Origin: Okapia johnstoni
Lineage: Eukaryota > Chordata > Mammalia > Artiodactyla > Giraffidae
Length of the DNA: 64,000 nt
Direction: 5' to 3'
NCBI GenBank assembly: GCA_024291935.2
Contig: CM044320.1
Span: forward strand, 55,432,001 to 55,496,000
Every line of letters starts with the position of its first letter. Within the stretch, counting starts at the first letter, position 1. The notes beneath the pieces were generated by a model. It was given only the letters and a program-made list of their open reading frames with translations. It was not told where the DNA came from and searched no databases. A program made the translations under genes and the position numbers. Of the stretch, positions 1 through 23,815 are shown piece after piece.

Positions 1-826
1 TAATCGACAGCTGTGAGAGCCCCTCTCCACTCTCCAGAGAGAACTGAGATTCACAGGATTCCCTTAGCTCAGGGAGAAACAGAGCTGCCTAGAGTGCCTT
101 CCTTTTAAATACTGGGTGGTTTTTCTCTTTACTGACCTAACAAGCACTTAGTGTGCGTGAGATACTTCAGATATCAATCCTCACAGAAGCCCTGGGAAGT
201 GGGCACTATCGTTTACCCCATTCTCTAGATGAGAATGGAGAAGGCAATGGCAACCCACTCCAGTACTCTTGCCTGGAACATCCCAGGGATGGAGGAGCCT
301 GGTGGGCTGCCGTCTATGGGGTCGCACAGAGTCGGACACGACTGAAGCGACTTAGCAGCAGCAGCAGCTAGATGAGAAAATTGAGGCTTAAGGTGACTAG
401 GTAGCATTCCCAAATCTTCTAGCTGGGAAATGGCAGGGCCGGGATTCAAACCCAGGCAATCTGGCCCAAGCAGCTGCGCTCTTAATAACTTCTCTGTACC
501 CAGGACAGATTCACCCACACCTGATTCACCAGCATAGGGATGTTTGGCGTGGGGGTGGGTAGGCTGGGGGAGGTGGTGGTGGTGGGCGTGCGCCGCGGGG
601 GAGAAGCCGAGGTGGGGAGATCTCTCCTAACAACCCCATCTCCCCGCAGCAATGGTTCTGGCACTCCCAGCAGTTCTCAAACCCCAGCTCTGCTGCCAGC
701 GGTGTGGCCTGAGGCTCATAACCCCTCTGAGCCTCCATCCCAATATCTGGAAAATGAAATCGGGTCGGTGACTCCCAAGACCTCTCCACCCCTCTCAGAG
801 ACCCCATTCCCTTCTGGGGAGCTCAC
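1..826. other. SDR9C7 intron 3 (partial)
   Basis: Non-coding sequence between exon 3 and the unseen exon 4. It holds one SINE (236-371) and a GC-rich stretch around 540-610. Open frames here lack family similarity. No exon 4-like sequence (LSLVTxCMEHA type) was found. Confidence 0.7.
236..371 (+). mobile_element. Bov-A2/Bov-tA SINE fragment
   Basis: Shows the standard ruminant SINE body (GGCAACCCACTCCAGT, CACAGAGTCGGACACGACTG) followed by GCGACTTAG and an (AGC)n tail. The 5' part of the element is missing. Confidence 0.9.
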
Positions 827-8409
<7,583 letters not shown>

Positions 8410-8632
8410 TAGGGCCCTGGCCCTTGGGGAGCTCTGGTAGACCATAGCATCCATCAGGAAGGAGGGCAGGTAGCTCATGGGAAGTAGACAAGCTTGGCAT
8501 CTCAGTCATGTGAGTATCAGGTATGTGGGTGGCAGGCAGTCAGGGTGTGTCCATGCAGTTCATGACCAAGCACAGAGATTCAGCTTGCATTTTTCCCAAA
8601 TAATTTTGGTTATTTTGATAACTGTTCAGGAT
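8410..8632 (-). pseudogene. Pseudogene A exon 4
   Basis: Aligns with exon 4 of the intact gene through the YLPSFL-encoding part (CAGGTAGCTCATGGG on the plus strand) and the TGCATGGACACACC region. Several substitutions and indels, with no usable frame. Confidence 0.8.
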
Positions 8633-8887
8633 GAGAAAGTTTCCGTATATATATATAGAAAGTTTCCACATCCCTCCATTCCAACTCATGGCTCTAACAC
8701 AGGGAGAAAATTTCTAAGAATTCCTGCCCTTCCCTCCCTTGTAAACCCATGCCCCAAATTAATCATTCAAATTCCCCAAGAAGCACCCAAACTCTTACCC
8801 CAGGAATAACTGTTCCACATTAAGCAACCTCTGGCTCTATTCCTGAGAATATCCAATATATCAATTGGATGTTTCTATAAACACTAG

Positions 8888-9108
8888 AGTGGGCTTCTTT
8901 GGTGGCTCACTGGTAAAGAATCTGCCTGCCAATGCACAAGACTTGGGTTTGATCTCTGGGTGGGGAAGATCCCCTGGAGGAGGAAATGGCAACCCACTTC
9001 AGTATTCTTGCCTGGAAAATCCCATGGACAGAGGAGCCTGGAGGGCTACAGTCCATGGAGTCACAAAGAGTTGGACACAGCTTGGTGGCTAAACAACAAT
9101 AAACGCTA
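8888..9108 (+). mobile_element. Bov-tA SINE
   Basis: Complete element in intron 3 of pseudogene A. Head GGGCTTCTTTGGTGGCTCA, body GGCAACCCACTTCAGTA, and a short A-rich tail (AAACAACAATAAA). Confidence 0.9.
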
Positions 9109-9428
9109 GAAATCTAAACACACGAATACCAGCTGCTCTAATGTCAGTTTGTTTTGAATCCACAAGTCTCTGTCCTCCCTAGATTCAGTTTCTTCCCAAA
9201 ACAACAAGGGATTCAGATGAGACAGTGGTCCCCAGGTCTACCAAGCCTGAATCTTTTCCTTCTGTCACCATTTGACCACATGGGACCCTGAGGATGGAGC
9301 TAATGTCCTAACTGTGCAGATGACTCAGAGCCTGGAGGATGGGCCTAAGACTATAGGAGGTGCTAATAATGGACCCAGGCTTCCAGACAAGGTTTTGCTT
9401 CTCACTCCACGGTCCACAGCTCACTCAC

Positions 9429-9596
9429 CCGATGCCAGGAACGGCTCCCCACAGAGTTCTTTGACCTATGGAATTGCCCAAACCCATGCCTCCTGGAAGC
9501 ACCCCTCCAGAACCTCAGGATTACTCATGCTGGTCTTGAAGTAACTGTGCTTGATCCTAGCCACCTTTACCCCAAAGGTGGTAGGAGAGTTCCCTC
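9429..9596 (-). pseudogene. Pseudogene A exon 3
   Basis: About 168 nt against 164 in the intact gene. It aligns from the GAGGGAACTC acceptor side to the GTGAGTGAGC donor side, with frame-breaking insertions. Confidence 0.8.
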
Positions 9597-9817
9597 CTTG
9601 AGGCCAAGAGGCAGAGAGGCAAGACATTCAGAACCTCAGGAAACAAACAGAAAACTATAAAACTTCAGCTCAGAGTGGAGTGGGGTAAACTTGAAAGTTT
9701 GAGGAAGTGTGAAGTGTAGCAGCCAGGGAGAGAAAATTTATGATGATGGTGCTGTTTTTGTATAGAGCTTGAATAATTTTTGAAATAGTTTGTTTATATG
9801 GGCTTATCAACCCTGTA

Positions 9818-10028
9818 TGTGTGTGTTAGTTGCTCAGTCGTGTCTGACCCTTTGTGATTCCATGGACTGTAGCCCACCAGGCTCCTCTGTCCATGGAAAT
9901 CTCCAGGCAAGAATACTGGAGTGAGTTGCCATTCTCTTCTCCAGGGGATCTTCCAGACCCAGGGATCGAACCTGGGTGTCCTGCATTGCAGGTGGATTCT
10001 TTATGGGCTGAGCCACCAGAGAAGCCCC
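9818..10028 (-). mobile_element. Bov-tA SINE
   Basis: Reverse complement of the complete element, from GTTAGTTGCTCAGTCGTG to GAGCCACCAGAGAAGCCC. In intron 2 of pseudogene A. Confidence 0.9.
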
Positions 10029-10095
10029 TTATCAGCTCTAAATCCTAACAACAGTGGTTCAAGGCACCACTTATAAGCTATCTCCTCCTATTCTC

Positions 10096-10372
10096 TGCTG
10101 CTGCTGCTGCTAAGTCACTTCAGTCGTGTCCGACGCTGTGCGACCCCATAGACACCAGCCCACCAGGCTCTGCCATCCCTGGGATTCTCTAGGCAAGAAC
10201 ACTGGAGTGGGTTTCCATTTCCTTCTCCAATGCATGAAAGTGAAAACTGAAAGTGAAGTCGCTCAGTCGTGTCCGACTCTTAGCGACCCCATGGACTGCA
10301 GCCTACCAGGCTCCTCCATCCATGGGATTTTCCAGGCAAGAGTATTGGAGTGGGGTGCCATTGCCTTCTCCC
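10096..10372 (-). mobile_element. Bov-A2 SINE (dimeric)
   Basis: Two Bov-A monomers in tandem (10096-10230 and 10255-10372) separated by the linker ATGCATGAAAGTGAAAACTG, preceded by the (GCT)n tail complement. This is the typical dimeric Bov-A2 layout. Confidence 0.9.
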
Positions 10373-11389
10373 CTATTCTCTGCACATGTATTCAATTATC
10401 AGAGTTTGCCCATATCACGTCCTTCATACTCCTCAGTTCCCTCTCTCCCTTCTCCTGCTCTAGCCAACAACCTGGCCATCTGTCAGCTGGGTTATTGTAA
10501 CTGTCCTCTAAAGAGTACCCCCCTGCCTGTGGTCTCGGCTCCCCCACATTCACAGCCACCCCTTGCTCTGGAGGCTGATTTGACTATTTTAACAGTCCTG
10601 ATTAAATCTCTTCCGTGGGGCTCCATTGCCATCAGAAAGATGGTCCCCAACCTTCCCAGGGCCTATGTATTTCTACAAGCCCATCCATGCCTACCTGCCC
10701 CTGGTGGACCCCACAGCTTAGGCCGTCCACAGTTACTCACTGAGCTGGGCATAGGCCGACACCATTCCCGCATCCTGAGAGCCTTCCTTCCCTACTTTGA
10801 CTGGTTGCCAGGATCTCAAGTTCACTTCTTCAGTCCTCAGTTCAGACCCTTATCTCCTGAACCCTCACCTCATTTCACTGGCTACCAAGGCTACCTACCT
10901 TCGCTAACTTAGTCACAAGCAGCAAAAATGATGGTAATGGCATTACTGTATCTCTTTTTCCTTTCTCAGCTGTCAGAGACTTTAGGTAAAGGACCAAATC
11001 TTCTTGAACCAGGAACAGTTTTGGAGGACTCACAGAAGTGCCCAAGAAATATCTGTTGATTCAAGTTAAGTGTTCTATGCCCCCTTCTAGGGCTCCCTGA
11101 AGCTGAATATTGCAGGGGTTATGGACATGGGCTCTGCAGCCAAGTAATCCAGATTCCAGTTATGCCTCAGATACTTTCTGAGTGTGGGTCCACATCAAAG
11201 GTAGGGAATGATTGAAGCCCATTCTCACACCCGAAACTTAGAAAGGTGCTTCCTTATGAGAGACCTACACAGAGCAAGAGAGAGGGGTTGGAAGGTCTGT
11301 GAAGAAAGGAAACCCCTATGAAAGTCAGCCCCCACCCAGAGGCACAGAAGTAAGAGGAACAAGGGAGGGTCTCCGTGCCAAGCCAATAC
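10373..11389. other. Pseudogene A intron 2 remainder
   Basis: Pyrimidine-rich non-coding sequence homologous to intron 2 of the intact gene. The 219-codon open frame crossing 10253-10912 begins inside the SINE and has no family similarity. Confidence 0.6.
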
Positions 11390-11648
11390 CTGAGGGAGTC
11401 TGAGAAGGCCTCCATGCTGTACTTGAACGTGGAGGATTCTCCAGCCAAAAGGCTCAACCGGTCCATGAGGCTGGAGGCGCTGACCACATGGCCCCCTGCC
11501 TTCCACACCAGGGGCAGCAGGCTCAGGGTCACCTTGATCACCCCCAACACGTTCACCTCTAGCAACTACGCAAAGCCCTGTTTGGTCAGCCACTCACTGG
11601 GTGCAGTGGGTGTGTGAATGCTGGCGTTATTAACCAGACCTCAGAGTC
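11390..11648 (-). pseudogene. Pseudogene A exon 2
   Basis: Still 259 nt with an intact donor (GTATTGG) and acceptor. It contains in-frame stops TGA near its start and TAG before LLEVNVLGVI. YCMSK is replaced by SSTFK, removing the catalytic tyrosine. Confidence 0.92.
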
Positions 11649-12295
11649 CTGGGAAGAGTGAGGGCAAGAAAGCAACACTATGCTGGGCCCAGGAGAGAGG
11701 ACTTGGCTCTGGTGCCAAGTCATCTTCCAAATGAGTTTTTTAATTGAGTCAACAACATTGTGCCGTGAGGTTGAAGGGAAAAGAGTTCAGGAGAGAAAAA
11801 GAGGGTGTGGTGGCGGCAGGGCTGTCAGGGTTTGGATATTCTTTGAGCTATTGGAAGGCAGGGATGGTCCTACTCATTTTTTCTGCCCATCAGTAGGCAA
11901 TAAGCCCCTTTATTAAGGTCACAGACAGAGTTTGGGAAAATAGAGTGATGCTCACAAATATCAGAGGAGAGAGACAGAGACTGGGAGAGAGGAATGGTAA
12001 GAAACAGAAATGAAGGGGAAATTAGAGAAGAGAAAAGAAAAACGAAATGAATGAAAAAAGAAATGCCAAAAAGAAAAAAAAAAACACGAATAATCACTTT
12101 CTGCAAGCTGGTTGGAAAAGACACACTTGAAAACCCAGGACAGGAGAATTTAGAGAACAGGCCTGCATTGCGCATCAGGAGACAAGCTTTTAAACAACCT
12201 GCACCAATTCCTAGGCAATACCAAGGCTTTGAAAACCAAAACACCTTGGGGATCTTCCCAGTAAATGAACAAACACAAAGAAATGTGGGTGATAT

Positions 12296-12607
12296 CTCTG
12301 TCCTGCACATGCTCCTTCACCCACTGGGTGGCCACAGTCATGCTCTCTGTCTTGGTGATGCCCAAGATCACCGTCTCCAGCCTGTCTGATGTCTGGTTCC
12401 TCAGCTGCTCAGCCTCCACTCTGTCAGACATGCATCCAGGACCCTCAAGCATCGCAGGTCCAGATGCTGGGCCAGCAGTTTCCTGAAGCCCAAGTCACAC
12501 CCCATGATGAAGATGAATTTGTCCTGGAGGTGGCTCACCACCTGCCTCTCCTGGTACCAGTGCAGGAGGTAGTAAAGGCCCACGAGGACCGCCAGGTACA
12601 GCCACAA
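12296..12607 (-). pseudogene. Pseudogene A exon 1
   Basis: Encodes WLYLAVLVGLYYLLHWYQER and an altered cofactor motif (MGCDLGF in place of TGCDSGF), then a frameshift. The start codon is TTG and the donor is mutated to AT. Confidence 0.92.
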
Positions 12608-13440
12608 GGCTTTGCAGGGGACAGTGCCTAAAGGCTATAGTTGAACTAGAGTTCCAGCACTCTCTGCCATGGAGTACTCAGATATCCTCCTGTTCATACT
12701 GGAGTCCCTTCTGATCTAGATCTTATAGTTCAAACTGTCTGTGCTTGTGTCAACTCCACTCAGTAAATGTTTACTTCTGTTATGTTCCAAATGATTCAAT
12801 AAGTCAATGCATCTTAAAAAACAAGTATTTATTTATTTATTTGGCTGTGTCAGGTCTTAGTTGCAGCATGCAGGATCTTTGTTGCATTGTGTGAGGTCTT
12901 TCAGTGGGAACATGGACCTGCAGATGTGTCACGTAGCCTTCAGTAGCTGTGGCCCTCAACTTAGTTGCTCCACAGCATGTGGGATCTTAGTTCCCCAACC
13001 AGGGATTGAACCTGCGTCCCCTGTATTGCAAGGCAGATTCTTAACCACTGGAACACCAGGGAAATCCGAAGTCAGTGCTTTTTTAAGGTATGTAATATTA
13101 AAACATACTGTTCAATGGCACAAAATTCCCCAAAGTCACTATAACCTCATTTTTATAATCAGGAAGGTGAACTAAGATGGCTGGGAGATACCTCCCACTT
13201 CAATTTGCACTCCGTCAAGAAATCTGTATGACTTTGTACAAATGCCTTCTCCACTGAGTCCATACTCAGGCCATCATGAGAAGAGAGGACACACAGAGAG
13301 TTAGAATCTCTGGAAGCACTGGAACATCAGGGGAATTCCTGCCTTGCACACAGTAGGTGCTCAGTAAGCGTTAACAGAAAGCATAAGTCCGGGCTCCAGA
13401 AGTGACTCCCACTCACCTTCCTTGGAGGGTGGGGGAAGAG
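12608..13440. other. 5' flank of pseudogene A and junction to unit B
   Basis: Contains a CHR-type SINE (about 12820-13068). From about 13200 the sequence matches the stretch that begins at about 54800 before exon 4 of unit F (TCTGTATGACTTTGTACAAA in both), marking a duplication boundary. Confidence 0.65.
12820..13068 (-). mobile_element. CHR-2-type (tRNA-Glu) cetartiodactyl SINE
   Basis: A/T-rich tail (ATTTATTTATTTATTT) followed by GGCTGTGTCAGGTCTTAGTT, CATGTGGGATCTTAGTTCCC and a tRNA-like end (TTCTTAACCACTGGAACACC). Different from the Bov-tA family. Confidence 0.8.
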
Positions 13441-14233
13441 TGCCGGAGTCCAACTCTGACAGCCAGCAAAGCACTGAAGGGATGAACGGGGTCGGTGGAG
13501 AAAATGATGCAGTCTCTCGCTCAAAGCACTGGGCTGCATGCTTATTTTAAGCATCAGGTTTTCTTTTATACTTTTACAAAAGCATTAGGTCAGAGGTATG
13601 ACATCTTCAGTTTCCCCTCACCCATATTTACTGTCTCCATAAATCATTGTTGTCCTTCAGAGTTCCCTCTTAAGCGTCCTTGTGATAACATTGTAACTCG
13701 AGTTTGTCTCTGGGCTGTATATCACATTCCTCAGTTTATTTCTTATCTCTCTAAATCCTGCTATCCCCTAGTAACTTAAGCTCATCATCTCCTAAAAAGG
13801 CTTTTAGCTATTAGTATCTCTAAAATACCTAGTTTCCATAAGGTATAGTAAAATATGCCAACACTACAACATACCTTAAACTTTTAGCTTCTAACTATTC
13901 TTAATTATTCCTAACCCCTAAACTCAGCAAACTTGTTTTGCCATAAACATTTCCCTTACAAGCGGGTTTCAGAAAACAATGTTTCCCATGGCCTCAGGCT
14001 GCAGCCTATGTGCTCATCCTGGAACATTCTTTGTAAAGATCCTTGAACAAATGTCAATAGTTAACTTTATGGATTATAACATTCTTTCCAACCAACTCAA
14101 TCGGAGGAAGGAAAGGACAAGTCAGAATCACAAGACCTAACTCCTTCATCCCAGGACCGTGCCTGCGGGATGAGGAGAGGGGGTTGGGACCGTGCCTCCA
14201 TTTTGTCAGTAATGCCTAATGCGGCTCCCGACA
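13441..14233 (-). mobile_element. Solo LTR of a class II (betaretrovirus-like) endogenous retrovirus
   Basis: A 793-bp element with TG...CA ends. On the minus strand it starts TGTCGGGAGCCGC and carries AATAAA (complement at about 13737). It is flanked by a 6-bp target-site duplication, GAAGAG (13435-13440) and GAGGAG (14234-14239), with one mismatch. The paralogous site before unit F (near 55010) lacks the element, so it inserted after that duplication or only in this copy. No internal viral gene remains. Removing it restores the duplicated flank. Confidence 0.82.
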
Positions 14234-14239
14234 GAGGAG

Positions 14240-15269
14240 GATCTGGGATGGGGGACCTGGCAGGTGACAAAGGATGGAGGGTAGTGATTCTATAGGAGGG
14301 GACACAGAGAGGACCACAGGGAGGTTTCTCGTGAGGCACAGGCTACATGTCCCCAGGGAAGAGTTCGGGCCCTGCCTCTCCCTTACAGACCTCTCTTGTT
14401 TGTCCATCCTTGTGTTAATCCTGGGGCCCCAGGTCACACAATAAGCCCCAGAAAGACACATTAGCCCCGTGCTTCTGCAGACAAAGGAATGACCTCAATT
14501 CCTTCTTCAACTCCCTCTGATCACCCCACTCACTCCTACACTTCTGCAAGGTCACCTGACTCTTCCTCTAATAGACACACACCCATCACTGCCCAAGGCC
14601 ATGGTCACAATCACTGGGCCTGGATAAACATCTCAATTTTTATTTTAAGGGAATATAATCAATGGAAATTTAAGATTTCAAGACAAAACAAGAATTGGTT
14701 TCTGTGTTCTCTGTCAGGACCTCCATCGATGGCACCACTTTCCAGCCAAGATTGGCTGAGTTAGCACCTAGGCTGATGTGTCAGGCTGGTGGTCACCCTC
14801 CACACACACCCCTGACTACAAGTATCTTTAGGGAAGAAGGGCTTTTATCTCCCATGTGCATTGGAGTGGGAGGGGGAGACTGGCCAGGGCCAAGGCACAC
14901 CTGGAAGAGGTGGACAGGGGCAGAAGATGGGGGGGCCGGGACCCTCCCAGCTGCTCAACCCTCCCCTTAAGTATGGATTCCTCAGGGTGGCAGGAGGGTC
15001 ATAAGGCTCAGAGCCTTGGGAGGCTGATTAAGGAACAGGACACAGACAAGAGCTACTGATCTCAGTTTCTCACTACAAAACATGTTTCTTTCTAATATCC
15101 CCAAGTCCTAAGTAATGTCCCAAGAGGAGCCTGGGAAGGAGGTGGGAGTGAGGTGGGAGGGGTGTCCTGGTGACATGAGAACTCCGCTCTGCACTCTATT
15201 TCCCTCCCACAACGCATCCTCTCCCCACTTTGCACTCAACTCCCCTCTACAATGCACCCCAGTCTTGGG
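14240..15269. other. 3' flank / probable 3' UTR of RDH16
   Basis: Duplicated sequence closely matching 55020-56035 in front of unit F. Open frames on either strand are interrupted in the paralogue, so they are not treated as genes. Confidence 0.6.
14638..14643 (-). terminator. Candidate polyadenylation signal for RDH16
   Basis: AATAAA on the minus strand about 630 nt past the stop codon. The equivalent place in unit F lacks it. No transcript data support its use. Confidence 0.3.
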
Positions 15270-20369
<5,100 letters not shown>

Positions 20370-21008
20370 GGCTTTGCAGGGGACAGACACACAGCCTGGG
20401 GTGAAATAGAGTGGCTAGTGATCAGACAGGACAAATTAAGCACACACAGGATTACTGTTGGCAAACCAGGGTCCAGGCCCTTTGGCATGGAGTTCTCAAG
20501 ATTGTCTGTTCACCCTTGCCAGTGAGAATGACTGACTCGAACCCCAATGAGTGCTCTTTGGTACACTTAACCCATTTCTAATAGATGTCAGTGCATTTAC
20601 GACACAGTCCCTTAGGGATGACAATAGGTTTCCCAAGCACTTCTGTCTGGTCCTCTCACTCTTCCCTCTTTGCCTCTGCCCACCTCCCTCCTCTCCATCC
20701 CCACCCCCTCACATTGGAACCCACACGTGGCACGGTTCCATGGCTCATGACTATATTCTTCCCTTTGTCCCTTTTAAGTCTGGGACCTGAGTCTCCCAGA
20801 TCTAAAGAAATTCTTTGAAGGGAATATACTTAGATTCATGATAAACATGGCTTCAAAATCCAGTTCATCTGCCAACTAGCTGTGTGGCTTAGATTCTGAC
20901 CTGATTTCCTCCTCTGGCTTCAGCTCACAGAATTCTCTACTGAAAGACTAAGTCCCCCTGAGCCTCTCTAGGATTAGAAGGAGAAGGCAAAGGAGAATAA
21001 GGTCTCAC

Positions 21009-21175
21009 CTGGTTCCCTGGACCAGAATGGTGTTCAGAAGAGCAGTGGGGGTGTCTGAGGCAATGAGAAGGAACACAAAGGGAATGAGGGGACACAGGCA
21101 ATGGTGAGACTTCTCCCAGATGCTGGGACAGGTCTTGGAAGGACTCACACAAAGCTGCTCTAAGAGTTGTTCCCT
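21009..21175 (-). promoter_or_regulatory. Candidate 5' UTR exon of RDH16 with a donor unique to this copy
   Basis: On the minus strand a block conserved in U1-U4 ends here in CCAG|GTGAGACC. The other three blocks read CTCTCCT on the plus strand at this point and carry extra bases, so only the copy upstream of the intact gene has the GT donor. No transcript evidence. Confidence 0.35.
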
Positions 21176-22002
21176 TTTTACTCCGTGGACATGCCCTGCC
21201 CACAGCCCCGGGTGCCCGGCTCCATTGGTCTCTCCCTTCTGTGCTCAAACCCTGCCCAGCCCAGCACCACACCCAGAATCCTGACCACTCAGATACTGAG
21301 AAGAGACTGATTTGAACCTTGACAAGCATTAATTGGAATTCTAACTCTCCCAAGCGGGGAGATCTATAAACCACAATAATGGAAAGGAATAATTTGAGTT
21401 TGTATTAGCGTGACAGTGGAAAGGAGGAGGGAGCTGACCCCTCAGGAGACTAAAGAAAGGACCTGAGACTGGACCCCAGAACAGCTGTGCATGGAGGAGT
21501 TCACGGTGAGAGAGAAGATACCATCCAGTAACAGGGGTGGGCCAGCAGGGTCGTGGGGCTGGAGAGAGGGATAGGGACAGAAGGAGCCGGGATCAATGCC
21601 CTGGGCATCTCCTCACCATTCACATTTATCACAGCTCCGACTCCAAGTAAGGAAGGAAAACGGACCCTGGGAGGAAGGAGAGGCTTCCCCAAGGACACAG
21701 AGGCTCAGATGCTCCTGGAACCAACCCCAGCAGCCAACAAACACAGAGGAGATGACAGATTAGCGTTTACTGGTCATTTCTACATGCAGGAAGCTGACTG
21801 TCGTCCTGAAAGGGGTTGTCCCTCAGGTGGGAGTCAGCAGCAGTAATGGAAAAGATAGTCCTGCAGAAATCAGCCTGTGCATGCTTCCTGGATCACCAGC
21901 AGGACCCTCCTACAGGGGGAGCTTCAGACTACATTCTGGGTGGGAACAGCCACAGGAAAGTCAAGAGAGAGGAGAGAAGGAGTCTTGGTGATGCTCACTC
22001 AC

Positions 22003-22080
22003 CTGAGAGCTGCAAGGGGCAGAACAAGAAATCCCTGAAACAAGAATCCCGATGCGAGACTCAGTGACATAAATCTCTGA
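22003..22080 (-). promoter_or_regulatory. Candidate non-coding first exon with perfect donor (U1 copy)
   Basis: On the minus strand the sequence ends GCAGCTCTCAG|GTGAGTGAG, a strong U1 snRNA-type donor. The GTGAGTG is kept at the same place in U2 (ends 27745), U3 (53528) and U4 (58944). In U1 and U4 the exon starts with an open ATG frame, but U2 and U3 break it, so coding is unlikely. Confidence 0.4.
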
Positions 22081-22130
22081 AGAGAAGTCCTACAGGAGAG
22101 AGTTGCCCTTTGTACTAAGGCAGCACATGT

Positions 22131-22270
22131 TGGAGAAGGAAATGGCAACCCACTCCAGTGTTCTTGCCTGGAGAATCCCAGGGATGGGAGAGCCTGGTGG
22201 GCTGCCATCTCTGGGGTCTCACAGAGTCGGACGTGACTGAAGCGACTTGGCAGCAGCAGCAGCAGCAGCA
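22131..22270 (+). mobile_element. Bov-A2 SINE fragment
   Basis: Body GGCAACCCACTCCAGTG with tail GCGACTTGGCAGCAGCAGC. Inserted within U1; absent at the same place in U2 and U4. Confidence 0.9.
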
Positions 22271-23815
22271 CATGTCTGAGCTTCCTGTGAATTGGAGAGA
22301 CAAGGGGCGCCCCCTGGTGACGCCCTGCAGTGTGTCATGAGATGCACTTGTCAAGACTCAGGGCCACACCCAATTCCTCCATCCACCCAGGAAGGGTCCT
22401 GTGAAGAGGGGAAGACGTCCGTAACAATGAAAGGTGGTAGGGCTGGGAGGAGTTAATTGTGCAATTTATTTCCCACCCCATAGATGCAGTCCCACTACCT
22501 GGAGACATAACATTGCCTTCCAGTGCTAAAGTTCTGGCCCTTGGAAGGGTTGAGGATTGGGAATGGGGAGTCGCTGATCACATTCAGCTCACAGTGAGCC
22601 AGGACGGCCTAAGGAAAAAGTGACCACAGCTTTATATGGCACTACTGTGGATGTTCATAGCATGAGTTCCTGCCCTGCACATGTCTATCAGACCAGACCT
22701 GCTTCCCTCTCCAAGGAAGAAGGCCTGGAAAGAGGAGGAAAGGGGCTCTGCTGAGGGTCCATATTGAGGAAGTGCACTGGTGTTTACTGCACTTCCTTTT
22801 AATGCATCTGTTGTTCTGCCTTGTCTGAACTGGGGCCCTTGAATCTCAGTCCACACTGTCCACCATGACATCCATCTCATTGCAGCTTTCACCCCCCACC
22901 CCGGCCCCTGTGTAGGATCAAGCAAGGAGGGTCATGGGGTTTAACATCACATGTTCTCTACAATCTGAAGAGGATTCCTGAGGGTTAGTCCCAAGGTCTT
23001 GAATGCATACCTTCAAGGTATAAAGTGAATCAGTGATGCTTTATTTGGTTTCAGTTGGTTTGGTATGTCTGGCTCTGTGTCTGTGTGTGTAAATAATAAT
23101 ATGAAAATCTGGAGTCTTCAGATCAAGCATGAAGTTCTAGGTCTGCATCTGAGTAGGGGACATGGAGTGACCTGAGAGCCTGACACAACAGTCTTGAAGG
23201 ACTCAAAGACTCTTGAGGATCCTCCTGGTCATGTGGACTCCCCAGCAGTCCCCTGTCTGACACCAAGGATTCAGAACAGGTTGAAGTTGCAGTGACACTT
23301 CAACCCTATCCTGTCTCTGTTCTCCTCCCCTAGTAATGCCATGGCCAACTCTCCTCTAGGAACATCCCCCTACCTGTGGACACAGCTCCCACACATATAG
23401 AAGTGCCTTCTCCCTGCAGCCCCTGGAGTCTCACCCACAGCTGTGATGCACCTCCCTTGATTAGTTACTTCACAGGTAGCCTCCCTGCAAGGTTCCTGGA
23501 ACCTATATACATAGCAGTTAAGCACATGGCAGGATTGCACACTCAGATCATTTCAGTTTCAATTCTGCCTCCGAAACTGTGTGACTGTTGGCCCTCATGC
23601 AGGCAGTAATATGTCGAATCAAACTCCTTAGTCCTAAGACCCAACTGGACACCAAATAGATAAAAAGATTCTTCCCAGTGAAAGACCTACACAGAGCAAG
23701 AGAGAGGGACTTGGAAGGAACGGTCTCTAAATCTCCAGAGAGAGGAAACCCTTGAAAAACACTGCCCTGCGAGCACAGAAGCAGGAAGACAGAGGACAAC
23801 CATTCAGGCTGTAAC

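Larger units (their letters stand above)
8410..12607 (-). pseudogene. RDH16-like pseudogene A (all four exons, inactivated)
   Basis: Four regions align in order with the intact RDH16 gene downstream: exon 1 at 12296-12607, exon 2 at 11390-11648, exon 3 at about 9429-9596 and exon 4 at about 8410-8632. Inactivating changes are plain. The start codon is TTG instead of ATG (12607-12605). The exon 1 donor GT is AT at 12295-12294. Exon 1 is frameshifted after about LDACLTE. In exon 2 the Trp codon after GL is TGA and a TAG lies farther on. NNAG has become NNAS and the catalytic Tyr is Ser. Exon 3 carries indels and exon 4 is badly decayed. The introns hold three SINEs. Introns were kept, so it arose by DNA duplication, not retroposition. 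Confidence 0.92.
20400..23000. repeat. Duplicated upstream block U1 (5' of RDH16)
   Basis: One of four related blocks (U1 here, U2 about 24936-28760, U3 about 50040-54500, U4 about 57190-60000). Each follows a unit's exon 1 position. Shared landmarks include CACACAAAGCTGCTCTAA (21145 here), TCCCCAAGGACACAGAGGCT (21690) and a conserved splice-donor-like end (22001). No long open frame is conserved across the copies, so it is read as promoter/5' UTR-type non-coding DNA that was carried along by the unit duplications. Confidence 0.75.

Noticed and set aside
10253..10912. A 219-codon plus-strand open frame
   Set aside because: It begins inside a Bov-A2 SINE and continues through pyrimidine-rich intron sequence. 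No independent support.
21501..21698. A 65-codon minus-strand open frame repeated in U1 and U4 (58164-58361)
   Set aside because: U2 and U3 break the frame, there is no known domain and no splice or start context. Its repetition is explained by duplication of the non-coding block.
22115..22354. A poly-Cys/poly-Leu short frame
   Set aside because: It is a translation of the (AGC)n tail of a SINE.
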